Positions 1 through 5,918 of a stretch of 6,447 bases of DNA are shown here, piece after piece. The notes under the pieces are model-generated. The model saw nothing but the letters and a program-made list of their open reading frames with translations, did no database searches and was not told the DNA's origin. The stretch is from positions 1-6,447 of the forward strand of contig JAKALI010000244.1 in assembly GCA_021813195.1 (NCBI GenBank), read 5' to 3'. Every line of letters starts with the position of its first letter. Position 1 is the stretch's first letter. Position numbers and translations under genes: made by a program. Source of the DNA: Pseudomonadota bacterium (GTDB lineage: Bacteria; Pseudomonadota; Alphaproteobacteria; Rhizobiales; Hyphomicrobiaceae).

Positions 1-960
1 GCGTTAGCGATGGCGCGGGAGGGGTACGGGCGGCCCGAGCTCTCGGTGCCCCGCCGGAACACGTCGGTAAGGGACATCAGGACGGCGGTCGGTAATAACC
101 CGCGCGTGAAGTATGCCTTGGGCGGCCAAGGCTTTGTCGGTCTGGATCCTAATGGAATTAACTATCTCAGACTCTTTGGTAGCCACACGCGAGGGCAGGG
201 AGGGAACTGGTACACCACTGATACACTTGTAGTGAACGGAAATTGGGGCACGCCAATTTCCAACCATGACGCCTTCGCAACGGCCTCCTATTTCGACCCG
301 CCATCGACTTACGCCAATACGACCAGAGGAACTGGCAACTTTACAGATGATTCGGCCATGTATAACGGACAAGACAATTCGTTCAACGGCGGCGGAAACT
401 ATTCCGGCGAGGCAAATCAGACGCAGGCAATCAGTAACTTTGTCAATCAAGTATCGTCCGGTTTCGGGCAGACTATTGCGCACTACGTGGGGACGCTCAA
501 GCCTGGATATGGTTCGACTCTAACTCGCATGGGCAAAATAAACATTGAATACGAAGGTGGCGCTGATTGGTCTCCGACAGCAAGTAATCGCCTAACCTTC
601 GTAGCTGGCCCGACGTTGACTGCACTCCAAGCTAGGTTTGCTCGGGCCACCCTTAATAGTCCGCAGTGGGCCGCCGCGCAGGTGCACTACTTTAAGGCGA
701 CGGCTTCTATTGCCGGCACAGCGATGCCTGCGCTGTATTACTTTATGAACAACGGTGCAGCTGGGTCCATCGAGCAGCGCTGGTCATATGCTAGCCCTGA
801 TTCCTATGCAGACGGCGTAGAAGGGCGAGCGCTCTTAAATAATCCCGCTTGGATTGCAATCGGTAGCAGGAATCGAGCATTGCAGAACTTTCTCCTCAAA
901 CGCGATCTCAATCCCGCATCAAACGATAACACACCTTTGTGGTTAGAGAACGTAGTATAG
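1..960 (+). CDS. Probable exported glycosidase-like (TIM-barrel type) protein, C-terminal part, 5' end outside window
   Basis: The reading frame is open to the left edge (codons GCG TTA GCG before the ATG at 10), so that ATG is probably internal and the gene starts upstream. Numbering from it, 316 residues are visible. They are rich in Gly, Asn, Ser, Thr and aromatic residues, with a Gly/Asn/Ser-rich stretch at about 105-135, as in exported proteins. Two patches resemble the late strands of glycosidase-like (beta/alpha)8 barrels: DAFATASYF at 87-95 (compare 'DAlAvapYF') and INIEYEGGADW at 177-187. In the second, the YEGG glutamate (E182) sits where related proteins often have the catalytic acid. 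Later parts, MPALYYFMNNGAAG (239-252) and the tail SRNRALQNF (286-294), also fit. The fold comes from remembered motif resemblance, not a search; substrate and secretion signal cannot be seen. It could be a non-catalytic surface or glycan-binding protein. GC (48% in 541-600) is below that of gmd-fcl. It ends in TAG, 188 nt before the next gene. Confidence 0.6.
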   Translation, partial: ALAMAREGYGRPELSVPRRNTSVRDIRTAVGNNPRVKYALGGQGFVGLDPNGINYLRLFGSHTRGQGGNWYTTDTLVVNGNWGTPISNHDAFATASYFDPPSTYANTTRGTGNFTDDSAMYNGQDNSFNGGGNYSGEANQTQAISNFVNQVSSGFGQTIAHYVGTLKPGYGSTLTRMGKINIEYEGGADWSPTASNRLTFVAGPTLTALQARFARATLNSPQWAAAQVHYFKATASIAGTAMPALYYFMNNGAAGSIEQRWSYASPDSYADGVEGRALLNNPAWIAIGSRNRALQNFLLKRDLNPASNDNTPLWLENVV

Positions 961-1086
961 TTAAATGAGGGACTCTTTCGCTGTCTGACATAACAAAGCT
1001 AAGGCTCAGGTTTTCCCTCTATTTTCGAACGAGGGCATCAAGTGCCATTGCTAGCTTAAAAAAACGACTGACTTCGCGACTGAGGG

Positions 1087-1112
1087 ATTTCGAAATAGTC
1101 TCGCTTCGAGAC
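1087..1112. repeat. Palindrome plus hairpin upstream of the first FkbM gene
   Basis: A perfect 10-bp palindrome, ATTTCGAAAT (1087-1096), lies one base before a perfect 6-bp inverted repeat with a 3-nt loop, GTCTCG-ctt-CGAGAC (1098-1112). Four T's follow at 1117-1120. This could be a weak intrinsic terminator for the upstream gene or an operator for the methyltransferase gene starting at 1149. The T tract is short and five bases from the stem, so a terminator is only moderately likely. The rest of the 188-nt gap holds a second TTCGAA (1024-1029), an A7 run (1058-1064) and three CGACTG copies (1065, 1077, 1127), but no gene. Confidence 0.35.
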
Positions 1113-1148
1113 CTGATTTTCTACAGCGACTGGGATTAGCGTGTCGAA

Positions 1149-1991
1149 ATGGAAACCTTGCGACGAAAGCTCTCTTTGGCATTCGACAAACCTGGTTGCA
1201 GGTGGTTGTTAGCTACCGCGACTTCTGCGTGGGCACGCCATCTAGCCAGAGATAGTCAGATCGGCGTTACCTATGACGGCATGTGGATCGATGTGGTAGA
1301 TGGAATATTCATTCCGCGAGCGTCGACGTTCGAATACTACGCTTACGATATTCTCCATATGCGCCGACGAATGATAGATAGACTTGAAGGATCACTAGAT
1401 TATTGGACCTATGTCTATGAACCAAAAAAAGGAGATGTGATACTGGACGTCGGTGCTGGCGTTGGGATTGACGCCATCGCACTCTCTAGGGCTGTCGGAC
1501 CGTCAGGCCACGTTCATTCTGTGGAAGCGCACCCGTGGACTTATTCAGCCCTTCGAACAACCATTTCCCTCAACCACCTGAGCAATGTTACGCCCCACCA
1601 TGTCGCTATTTCGGATGCAGAGGGTCACCTGTGGATCGAGACTACCGGCAATGATGAAAGCAATAGCGTGTCGAGCATGCGGTCAAAAGCACATTCGACA
1701 AAGGTACCTGCCATCGACTTAGACAGCTTCCTTGAACGTAATAGGATTGATCGCGTAGATCTTCTAAAAATGAATATCGAAGGCGCCGAAGAACTTGCAA
1801 TCAAAGGAATGCAAAAGTCAATTGGTAGAATAAGTAATGTAGTAATTGCGTGCCACGACTTTAGAGAAGGTCAACTTGGCACCAAAGAGATCGTGACAGC
1901 CTTTCTGCTCAAAAATGGTTTTGAGGTCTTAGAGCGTCCAAACGATCCTCGCCCATATGTACGCGACCACGTTCATGGTCGAAAATCATAA
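1149..1991 (+). CDS. FkbM-family SAM-dependent methyltransferase
   Basis: The 280-residue protein has the Methyltransf_21 (FkbM) pattern. SAM-binding motif I is ILDVGAGVGIDA at 98-109. The acidic residue after strand 2 is E126 in HSVEAHPW. The family signature DLLKMNIEGAEELAI is at 204-218, followed by VVIACHDF at 231-238. Residues 1-95 form an N-terminal extension typical of FkbM proteins in glycan clusters. Known FkbM enzymes O-methylate hydroxyls of sugars or polyketides, so a cytoplasmic enzyme methylating a surface-glycan sugar is inferred; the acceptor is unknown. The ATG at 1149 is the first in-frame start after a TAG at 1137-1139. No good Shine-Dalgarno is seen: GGGA at 1132-1135 is 13 nt away, so initiation may be weak. 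The gene is AT-rich (37% GC in 1801-1860), with ATA, TTA and AGA codons, unlike gmd-fcl, which suggests transfer. It is on the same strand as the GT25 gene, 101 nt downstream. Confidence 0.88.
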   Translation: METLRRKLSLAFDKPGCRWLLATATSAWARHLARDSQIGVTYDGMWIDVVDGIFIPRASTFEYYAYDILHMRRRMIDRLEGSLDYWTYVYEPKKGDVILDVGAGVGIDAIALSRAVGPSGHVHSVEAHPWTYSALRTTISLNHLSNVTPHHVAISDAEGHLWIETTGNDESNSVSSMRSKAHSTKVPAIDLDSFLERNRIDRVDLLKMNIEGAEELAIKGMQKSIGRISNVVIACHDFREGQLGTKEIVTAFLLKNGFEVLERPNDPRPYVRDHVHGRKS

Positions 1992-2092
1992 TAGCAACTG
2001 CGCTTGAGTGATTATATATGTACTTAGATCGCAGCTGGTGATTTTGATGAACTGTTTTCTAATAGGCCGCTTATCGGCGATCTCGAGCATGC

Positions 2093-2806
2093 ATGATGTT
2101 TGAAGCTTTCGACCGGGTTGAGATAATCCATCTGCGGGAACGCCGCGATCGGTTCGAAGCTCTCAGCAGAGAATTGCGACGTCAGGGCTTCTCTATTGAG
2201 CGCGCGCATATCCCAAACGCGCCAATGCCACAAGAAGCCAACGGGTTTCCATCCAGAGGCGTCTATGGAAATTTTCTTAGTCATCTTGATATCATTCGTC
2301 GAGCGCAGGCTGACAAATTGGAATCGGTCTTAGTCTTGGAAGATGACGCAATCTTTAGTAGATTGATCAGTTCTCAGGGGAGAAGGATCGCTCGAACCAT
2401 CAAGACACTAGACTGGGACCTCCTTTTTATCGGTCACTCTCTTCGTGATCCCCCGCCTTCGAATAACGGTTTTGTTTCTCCCACAAGCAGGTTTCATTGG
2501 GCGCACTGTTACGCCGCGAGAGCACGCGTTCTTCCACGGCTAGCCGCATACCTTGAGTCAGTAATCGAGCGGCCGGCTAAACATCCGCTGGGCGGCAAAA
2601 TGTATATCGATGCGTCATTCAGCTTATTCCGGCTTCAGAATCCAGATGTCAAATGTTTGATCTCATCACCTCGATTATCTGTCCAGCGTGGTTCAGAAAG
2701 CTCGCTGGGAAACAGTACACGGTTGGCTCGCCTGCCCTTCATCTCTACCATTCGTTTGGTCCGCGATGAAATGTGGCGTTTCGGACTAATAAAGGGGGGG
2801 CCTTAG
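2093..2806 (+). CDS. Glycosyltransferase family 25-like protein (LPS/surface glycan biosynthesis)
   Basis: The 237-residue protein shows the order of GT25 (LPS glycosyltransferase/LgtB-like) motifs. IIHLRERRDR at 11-20 matches the N-terminal 'I-L-RR-DR' donor-site motif. GNFLSHLDIIRR at 59-70 matches 'G-SH'. VLVLEDDA at 79-86 carries the acidic metal/sugar-nucleotide motif. LDWDLLFIGH (106-115), WAHCYAARA (136-144) and SPRLSVQRGSESSL (192-205) match later family blocks. Length is close to the family norm (about 230-260). It would transfer a sugar from a nucleotide sugar to a growing surface glycan in the cytoplasm; sugar and linkage cannot be read from sequence. The start is ATG 2093 or the adjacent ATG 2096, since in-frame stops lie at 2060 and 2063; no clear ribosome binding site is seen. 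The 3' end carries a G7 tract and overlaps the convergent FkbM gene by 4 nt. Confidence 0.85.
   Translation: MMFEAFDRVEIIHLRERRDRFEALSRELRRQGFSIERAHIPNAPMPQEANGFPSRGVYGNFLSHLDIIRRAQADKLESVLVLEDDAIFSRLISSQGRRIARTIKTLDWDLLFIGHSLRDPPPSNNGFVSPTSRFHWAHCYAARARVLPRLAAYLESVIERPAKHPLGGKMYIDASFSLFRLQNPDVKCLISSPRLSVQRGSESSLGNSTRLARLPFISTIRLVRDEMWRFGLIKGGP
2794..2800. repeat. G7 homopolymer near the 3' end of the GT25 gene
   Basis: Seven consecutive G's encode part of the Lys-Gly-Gly-Pro C-terminus, just before the TAG at 2804. Gaining one G would replace the final proline with about eight residues before a new stop; losing one would add about ten. The change affects only the tail and not the catalytic motifs, so a role in phase variation is unlikely though possible. 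It is also a likely place for sequencing error. Confidence 0.5.
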
Positions 2807-3606
2807 GTGGAAGGTGGGACAATTAGCCTAACGAAGAGGTCGCCCCAGTAATGAGGTCCTGCAATCTCAGGGAAGCTCTCCATAAATCGAGCAACAGGCA
2901 ACCATGATGAGCTGAGCCAGACTGGATCTTCACCCCCGATAAGATTAACTTCATAGGAGCCAATCTTTTCCAGGTGCACAAGAATATCTCGGACTTTTTC
3001 GATGCCGGCGTTATCGCAATGGTACTCTAAACTGATGGTCGGTATGGGTGAGGACAGCCCTCTAATTACTTGAGCTTCATAACCCTCAACATCGACTTTG
3101 CAGAAGTTCGGTAGCCCAAACTTTTCTATCTCATCGTCAAGGGTGGTTACTGGAACACGCAACACCCCGGTCGTCGGGCCGCCTTGCCACTTCTCTATGA
3201 GAGACGCCTGAACGCTTGCGTGCTTCAAGAACAACTGGGCAGAACCAGTCCTTTCTCCTACCGCCTTCTCAACTACGACAAGAGAATCGTTTCCCCTCGC
3301 CCTAGTCTCACGCGCACAAATTGGTTGTGGTTCGAAAGCAACGACGCGAGCTCCTAACGAAAGCATTATTTCGCTTCGAATCCCGATGTTAGCTCCGACA
3401 TCAAAAGCCAGACATCCTGGCCCTAGGAACTGCGCCAAGAAAGTTCTTTGCTGTTCGAATTCGCGCCGTTGCGATGCGTCGATTGCACGGTATAGTGCCC
3501 TCGCAGGCTTATACAATCCCAACAAAATTGTTGTCTGCTTGATGATGCTTAGCATAGCAATTAAGATTAGCTTACCCGTTACTTTAAGGCTAGCTGCTCG
3601 TGCCAC
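2803..3606 (-). CDS. FkbM-family SAM-dependent methyltransferase (second copy, divergent)
   Basis: From the GTG at 3606 the protein is 267 residues. SAM motif I is AFDVGANIG at 67-75. The strand-2 acid is E92 in VAFEPQP. The FkbM signature FCKVDVEGYEAQVIRG is at 168-183, followed by ISLEYHC (191-197) and the usual terminal YWGDLFVRL (253-261). It is clearly not a recent duplicate of the first FkbM protein, since similarity is limited to motifs. A hydrophobic stretch at about 13-32 could be a membrane anchor or an amphipathic helix. The role is inferred to be O-methylation of a glycan sugar. The start is uncertain: GTG 3606 is the first start after the in-frame stop at 3637-3639 but lacks a well-spaced Shine-Dalgarno; ATG at 3555 would give 250 residues and keep every motif. 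The gene is AT-rich (38% GC in 2941-3000). It faces the GT25 gene tail-to-tail and is divergent from gmd. Confidence 0.87.
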   Translation of the reverse strand: MARAASLKVTGKLILIAMLSIIKQTTILLGLYKPARALYRAIDASQRREFEQQRTFLAQFLGPGCLAFDVGANIGIRSEIMLSLGARVVAFEPQPICARETRARGNDSLVVVEKAVGERTGSAQLFLKHASVQASLIEKWQGGPTTGVLRVPVTTLDDEIEKFGLPNFCKVDVEGYEAQVIRGLSSPIPTISLEYHCDNAGIEKVRDILVHLEKIGSYEVNLIGGEDPVWLSSSWLPVARFMESFPEIAGPHYWGDLFVRLIVPPST

Positions 3607-3617
3607 ATTGCGTCCAT
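3579..3617 (-). CDS. Possible 12-residue upstream ORF overlapping the second FkbM start
   Basis: An ATG at 3615-3617, preceded by AAGGA (minus strand, 3624-3628) with a 6-nt spacer, opens a 12-codon frame, MDAMWHEQLALK, ending in TAA at 3579-3581. This is the best ribosome binding site upstream of the methyltransferase, but it drives a different frame from the main ORF, whose GTG lies 11 nt downstream. It may be a translationally coupled leader peptide, a sign of a frameshift at the 5' end, or chance. Confidence 0.2.
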   Translation of the reverse strand: MDAMWHEQLALK

Positions 3618-3668
3618 TTTGTGTCCTTGAATATGGTTAAGGCACTCGGCCGTCGCAATGCTGAGGAT

Positions 3669-3691
3669 CATCCACCGACCCTCGGGGGATG
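3669..3691. repeat. Imperfect 9-bp hairpin between divergent genes
   Basis: CATCCACCG (3669-3677) and CGGGGGATG (3683-3691) pair over nine positions with one A-G mismatch, around the 5-nt loop ACCCT. No T run follows on either strand, so this is more likely an operator or mRNA leader element than a terminator. It lies in the 268-nt region between the second FkbM gene (left-facing) and gmd (right-facing). A wider 7-bp inverted repeat, AATCGCG (3714-3720) and CGCGATT (3751-3757), follows to its right. Confidence 0.35.
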
Positions 3692-3800
3692 GAGAATAAG
3701 AATTAGTCACTGAAATCGCGGCGTTCGCTGGTTGCACTGGCTATTGCAGTCGCGATTCGATGTCGCTTGCTAATACATTTGGAGCGAAATCAGTTTTTTG

Positions 3801-3809
3801 TGTGATAAT
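3801..3809 (+). promoter_or_regulatory. Candidate extended -10 promoter for gmd-fcl
   Basis: TGTGATAAT fits an extended -10 element (TGn plus GATAAT, 5 of 6 to TATAAT), 65 nt before the gmd start. The -35 side is poor: TTGGAG at 3779-3784, with a 19-nt spacer, shares only TTG with the consensus. It would transcribe gmd-fcl as one unit. Confidence 0.25.
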
Positions 3810-3865
3810 TGCACGATGTCTCCTCGATGGCGTTAGGCGACTTATGCGGGTCGATGAGAGGTCCT

Positions 3866-3870
3866 GGAGA
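3866..3870 (+). promoter_or_regulatory. Ribosome binding site deciding the gmd start
   Basis: GGAGA, continuing into GAGA, lies 4 nt before the ATG at 3875. This supports that ATG over the in-frame upstream ATGs at 3809, 3827 and 3854, which would add 7 to 22 residues that do not look like the family's N-terminus. Confidence 0.7.
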
Positions 3871-3874
3871 GAGA

Positions 3875-4957
3875 ATGACGGCCCAAGATCAGAAACGCGT
3901 TGCGTTGATAACCGGCGTCACCGGGCAGGATGGCGCTTACCTTGCCGAATATCTGCTGGGGCTCGGCTATACCGTGCACGGCATCAAGCGGCGCTCGTCT
4001 TCTTTCAACACCGCGCGCGTCGACCATCTCTACCAGGATCCGCACAGCGGGAACGTGCCCTTCCTGCTGCACCATGGCGATATGACCGATTCAACAAACC
4101 TGATCCGGTTGATGCAGCAGATCCGCCCGACCGAGATCTACAATCTCGCCGCACAAAGCCATGTTGCCGTCAGCTTCGAGAGCCCGGAATATACGGCGAA
4201 TGCGGACGCCATCGGCGTGCTGCGCCTGCTGGAAGCTATCCGCATCCTCGGCATGGAAAAGGAAACGCGCTTCTACCAGGCTTCGACATCGGAACTATAT
4301 GGCCTGGTGCAGGAGGTGCCGCAGAGGGAGAGCACTCCGTTCTACCCGCGTTCGCCCTACGGTGTTGCGAAGCTCTACGGCTACTGGATCACGGTCAACT
4401 ACCGAGAGGCCTACGGCATATTCGCCAGCAACGGCATCCTGTTCAATCATGAAAGTCCGATCCGCGGCGAGACGTTCGTCACCCGCAAGATCACCCGCGG
4501 CATCGCGCGTATCGAGACGGGGCTTGAGGAGACGCTCTACCTCGGCAATCTCGAGGCCAAGCGCGACTGGGGTCATGCGCGCGACTATGTCGAGGGCATG
4601 CACAAGATCCTGCAGGCGGATGCGCCGGATGATTTCGTGCTGGCGACCGGCGAGACCCATTCTGTTCGCGAACTGGTGGAATTGGCCTTCGCCGAAGTTG
4701 GCCGCACCATCGATTGGCGCGGCACGGGCAAGGACGAGACCGGCGTCGACCGCAAATCCGGCAAGACCGTCGTGCGCATCGATCCCGTCTACTTCCGGCC
4801 TACCGAGGTCGATCTTCTGATCGGCGATGCCAGCAAGGCCCGCGAAAAGCTGGGTTGGAAGCCCAAGACGACGTTCCGGGAGCTCGTCAGGGAGATGATG
4901 GCCGGCGATCTCGCGATCGCGCGGCGGGAGGCGGCCAATGGCAGGGATCCCGTTTGA
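3875..4957 (+). CDS. gmd: GDP-mannose 4,6-dehydratase
   Basis: This enzyme converts GDP-D-mannose to GDP-4-keto-6-deoxy-D-mannose in the cytoplasm, the first committed step to GDP-L-fucose. The 360-residue protein is an extended short-chain dehydrogenase of normal family length. The NADP-binding motif GVTGQDG is at 14-20, and the arginine-rich [15 protein letters not shown] follows at 39-53. By spacing from the E. coli enzyme, the catalytic residues are T138 and E140 (in ASTSELYG) plus Y162 and K166 (in SPYGVAK). The substrate-binding block [16 protein letters not shown] at 191-206 and RDWGHARDY at 230-238 are also typical. It overlaps fcl by 20 nt, indicating a coupled operon. Codon use is GC-rich, unlike the genes to its left. 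In nodulation clusters the equivalent gene is noeL; no nod genes are seen here, so the general name is used. Confidence 0.97.
   Translation: MTAQDQKRVALITGVTGQDGAYLAEYLLGLGYTVHGIKRRSSSFNTARVDHLYQDPHSGNVPFLLHHGDMTDSTNLIRLMQQIRPTEIYNLAAQSHVAVSFESPEYTANADAIGVLRLLEAIRILGMEKETRFYQASTSELYGLVQEVPQRESTPFYPRSPYGVAKLYGYWITVNYREAYGIFASNGILFNHESPIRGETFVTRKITRGIARIETGLEETLYLGNLEAKRDWGHARDYVEGMHKILQADAPDDFVLATGETHSVRELVELAFAEVGRTIDWRGTGKDETGVDRKSGKTVVRIDPVYFRPTEVDLLIGDASKAREKLGWKPKTTFRELVREMMAGDLAIARREAANGRDPV
4926..4931 (+). promoter_or_regulatory. Ribosome binding site of fcl inside the gmd 3' end
   Basis: GGGAGG lies 6 nt before the ATG at 4938, within the last codons of gmd. It supports this start and independent or coupled translation of fcl from the same mRNA. 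Confidence 0.7.
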
Positions 4958-5894
4958 GCTGAAAGGCAAGTCGGTCTATGTCGCGGGCCACCGCGGCATG
5001 GTCGGCGCGGCGCTGGTGCGCCGGCTGGCCCGCGAGGACGTCGATTTGCTGACGGTGCCGCACGGCGAACTTGACCTTTGCAATCAGGCCGCGGTGTTCG
5101 ACTGGTTCGCCAGGCAAAAGCCGCAAGCCGTGTTCCTGGCGGCGGCGAAGGTCGGCGGCATCGTCGCCAACAACACGCTGCGCGCCGAATTCCTCTACGA
5201 CAATCTCGCCATTGCCGCGAACGTGATCCACGCCGCGCATGTCAATGGATGCGAGAAGCTGATGTTTCTCGGCTCATCCTGCATCTATCCCAAGCTGGCG
5301 CCGCAGCCGCTGCGCGAGGACAGCATGCTGACCGGCCCGCTGGAGCCTACCAACGAACCCTATGCGATCGCCAAGATTGCCGGGATCAAGATGGCAGAAG
5401 CCTATCGCAGCCAGTACGGCAGCGACTTCATCAGCGTAATGCCGACCAACCTCTACGGGCCCGGCGACAATTACCATCCCGAACACAGCCATGTCGTCGC
5501 GGCGCTGATCCGCCGCTTCCATGAGGCCAAGTCGTCGGGGGCCCGCAATGTCGTGGTCTGGGGCACCGGGACGCCGCGGCGCGAATTTCTCTATGTCGAC
5601 GATCTCGCGGACGCTTGTGTCCATCTGATGAGGAACTATTCGCAGGGCGAACTGGTCAATATCGGCACCGGCTTGGACATTACGATTGCGGAGTTCGCGC
5701 GCCTTGTGGCTGCGGCGGTCGGCTACACCGGTGAGATCAGTTTCGATACATCGCGACCCGACGGAACCCCGCGCAAGCTGCTGGACGTCAGCCGCCTTGC
5801 CAAGCTCGGCTGGCGCGCAAGTACCAGCCTGGAGCAGGGAATCCGGCTCGCTTATCGGGCCTTCCTCAGCGAGCACAACCAGACAGCCGGATAG
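4938..5894 (+). CDS. fcl: GDP-L-fucose synthase (GDP-4-keto-6-deoxymannose 3,5-epimerase/4-reductase)
   Basis: This bifunctional enzyme epimerises at C3 and C5, then reduces the Gmd product with NADPH to GDP-L-fucose. The 318-residue protein has family length. The nucleotide motif GHRGMVG is at 17-23. By spacing from E. coli Fcl, the catalytic residues are S113 and C115 in GSSCIYP, Y142 and K146 in PYAIAK, and H185 in PEHSH, so all key residues are present. [18 protein letters not shown] (168-185) and [14 protein letters not shown] (211-224) are strong family signatures. It is translated from the gmd mRNA with a 20-nt overlap. In rhizobia the equivalent is nolK (also called wcaG or fcl elsewhere). 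Its stop is 4 nt from the end of the convergent hemD-like gene. Confidence 0.97.
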   Translation: MAGIPFELKGKSVYVAGHRGMVGAALVRRLAREDVDLLTVPHGELDLCNQAAVFDWFARQKPQAVFLAAAKVGGIVANNTLRAEFLYDNLAIAANVIHAAHVNGCEKLMFLGSSCIYPKLAPQPLREDSMLTGPLEPTNEPYAIAKIAGIKMAEAYRSQYGSDFISVMPTNLYGPGDNYHPEHSHVVAALIRRFHEAKSSGARNVVVWGTGTPRREFLYVDDLADACVHLMRNYSQGELVNIGTGLDITIAEFARLVAAAVGYTGEISFDTSRPDGTPRKLLDVSRLAKLGWRASTSLEQGIRLAYRAFLSEHNQTAG

Positions 5895-5895
5895 G

Positions 5896-5918
5896 GCGTC
5901 AGCTTGCTCTTGTGACGC
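5896..5918. terminator. Inverted repeat at the fcl/hemD convergent junction, possible bidirectional terminator
   Basis: GCGTCA (5896-5901) and TGACGC (5913-5918) are perfect 6-bp complements around an 11-nt loop. The repeat sits just after the fcl stop and includes the stop of the opposite gene. No T run follows on either strand, so it is at best a weak or factor-dependent terminator and may be chance. Confidence 0.25.

Noticed and set aside
4..483. 159-codon minus-strand ORF opposite the first gene
   Set aside because: No recognisable motif, and it lies opposite a frame with coherent protein character; a shadow ORF.
2001..2030. Promoter-like TTGAGT and TATATA patch in the 1992-2092 gap
   Set aside because: Spacing between candidate -35 and -10 boxes is 11-14 nt, too short for a sigma-70-type promoter.
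3386..3640. 84-codon plus-strand ORF opposite the second FkbM gene
   Set aside because: It covers the SAM-motif coding region antisense, has no domain signal, and is best explained as a shadow.
3630..3658. Minus-strand promoter TTGCGA-17 nt-CATATT before the second FkbM gene
   Set aside because: The expected transcription start near 3623 would leave the AAGGA ribosome binding site upstream of the transcript, and the -10 matches only 4 of 6.
3669..3700. Possible nod box (ATC...GAT) upstream of gmd
   Set aside because: The spacing between ATC and GAT is 15 nt rather than the 9 nt of the NodD-binding repeat, and the following conserved ATC and ATTTTA-type blocks are absent.
4161..4820. Long alternative-frame ORFs within gmd and fcl (both strands)
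   Set aside because: Arg/Ala/Ser-rich translations typical of shifted frames in GC-rich genes; the gmd and fcl frames contain all expected motifs.
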